Source of the DNA: Proteus vulgaris
GTDB taxonomy: Bacteria; Pseudomonadota; Gammaproteobacteria; Enterobacterales; Enterobacteriaceae
Assembly: GCF_033708015.1 (NCBI RefSeq)
Contig: NZ_CP137921.1
Coordinates: 121,592-185,591 of the forward strand
Direction: 5' to 3'
Length of the DNA: 64,000 bases
Shown piece by piece: positions 63,729-64,000 of this stretch. A program made the position numbers and the translations under genes. The notes under the pieces are model-generated. The model worked only from the letters and a program-made list of their open reading frames with translations. It was not told the DNA's origin and ran no database searches. Each line of letters opens with the position of its first letter. The first letter of the stretch is position 1.

Positions 63729-64000
63729 ATGACAGCATCTGTAGCGGCCACTGAATTGGCGAAACTGGGGAAATGTGAAGCGATGATCAAGAAAGTCGCC
63801 AGCCATCCTCGCCCTGCCCTGTCAAAGCGCCCACAATCGCCACAGGGGACAGATAGCACCCTTCGGGGTGAGTTCGCTCATTTCCGATATGAAGCGGCAG
63901 CCCTGCGTTTTATGAGCGGCACTGCGGGGGCTAAGCGTCGCATCTACCAGCTAGTGTTTTCAGCGACGGTAGCAGCGGGAGCATTGACAATGCTGGCGGC
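63729..64000 (+). CDS. Unfinished gene after mobI
   Basis: ATG 63729, 4 nt after mobI, opens a frame that is still open at the window end (90 codons visible). The first part is polar and basic; a hydrophobic stretch begins near the edge (LVFSATVAAGALTMLAA). Probably in the mobI operon. Not recognised. Confidence 0.6.
   Translation, partial: MTASVAATELAKLGKCEAMIKKVASHPRPALSKRPQSPQGTDSTLRGEFAHFRYEAAALRFMSGTAGAKRRIYQLVFSATVAAGALTMLA

Overview
The window is a piece of an IncC (formerly IncA/C2) conjugative multidrug-resistance plasmid of Gammaproteobacteria, most likely from an enterobacterial or Vibrio host. The assignment rests on gene content and order: rhs, a tyrosine recombinase/exonuclease block, a Tus-like protein, a KfrA-like protein, traF-traH-traG, an exclusion-like membrane gene, the FlhDC-like master activators acaD-acaC between the repressor genes acr1 and acr2, a parM-type partition locus and mobI. 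I could run no database search. Names of recognised genes rest on sequence memory and visible motifs; other calls are marked as inference.

Layout. 1-2647: backbone with the end of an unknown gene, a zinc-finger/Toprim primase, a small gene, and the 5' part of a small membrane-protein gene. 2648-36037: a 33.4 kb resistance island of the ARI-A type, flanked by the 5-bp duplication TTGTA, that splits this membrane gene. The island is nested: Tn21-family terminal repeats, each interrupted at the same place by an IS4321/IS5075 copy; a Tn21 mer operon; a class 1 integron with Tn402 ends inside urf2M (duplication ATGGA) carrying dfrA14, arr-2, cmlA, blaOXA-10, aadA1, qacEdelta1 and sul1; IS26; scraps of a Tn5393-like end and an IS91-like transposase; a truncated Tn2 with blaTEM-1 whose tnpA holds an ISEcp1-blaCTX-M-15 unit (duplication TCATA); a second IS26; mph(A)-mrx-mphR(A); IS6100; a second Tn402 end; and chrA with a PadR-type gene.

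36038-64000: backbone. It holds the rest of the split membrane gene, small genes, a secreted Rhs protein with an HNH-like tip and a presumed immunity gene, a block of uncharacterised genes (a cysteine phosphatase, a tyrosine recombinase, a DnaQ-like exonuclease, a Tus homologue, KfrA, a UvrD-type helicase), then mating-pair genes traF, traH and traG, a probable exclusion gene, the acr1-slt-acaD-acaC operon, acr2, the parR/parM locus with tandem 11-bp repeats, the probable oriT region, mobI and an unfinished gene.

How it works together. AcaCD is the known activator of IncC transfer. A motif of the form CCC-N5-GGG with an A-rich centre lies before traF, before rhs and between parM and mobI, and may be its site. 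Other patterns not explained by named features are a family of palindromes centred on CACATGTG, a sequence shared by the regions upstream of kfrA and of a gene pair 5 kb away, and a 16-bp perfect inverted repeat bracketing a pyrimidine-rich segment next to the Tus homologue.
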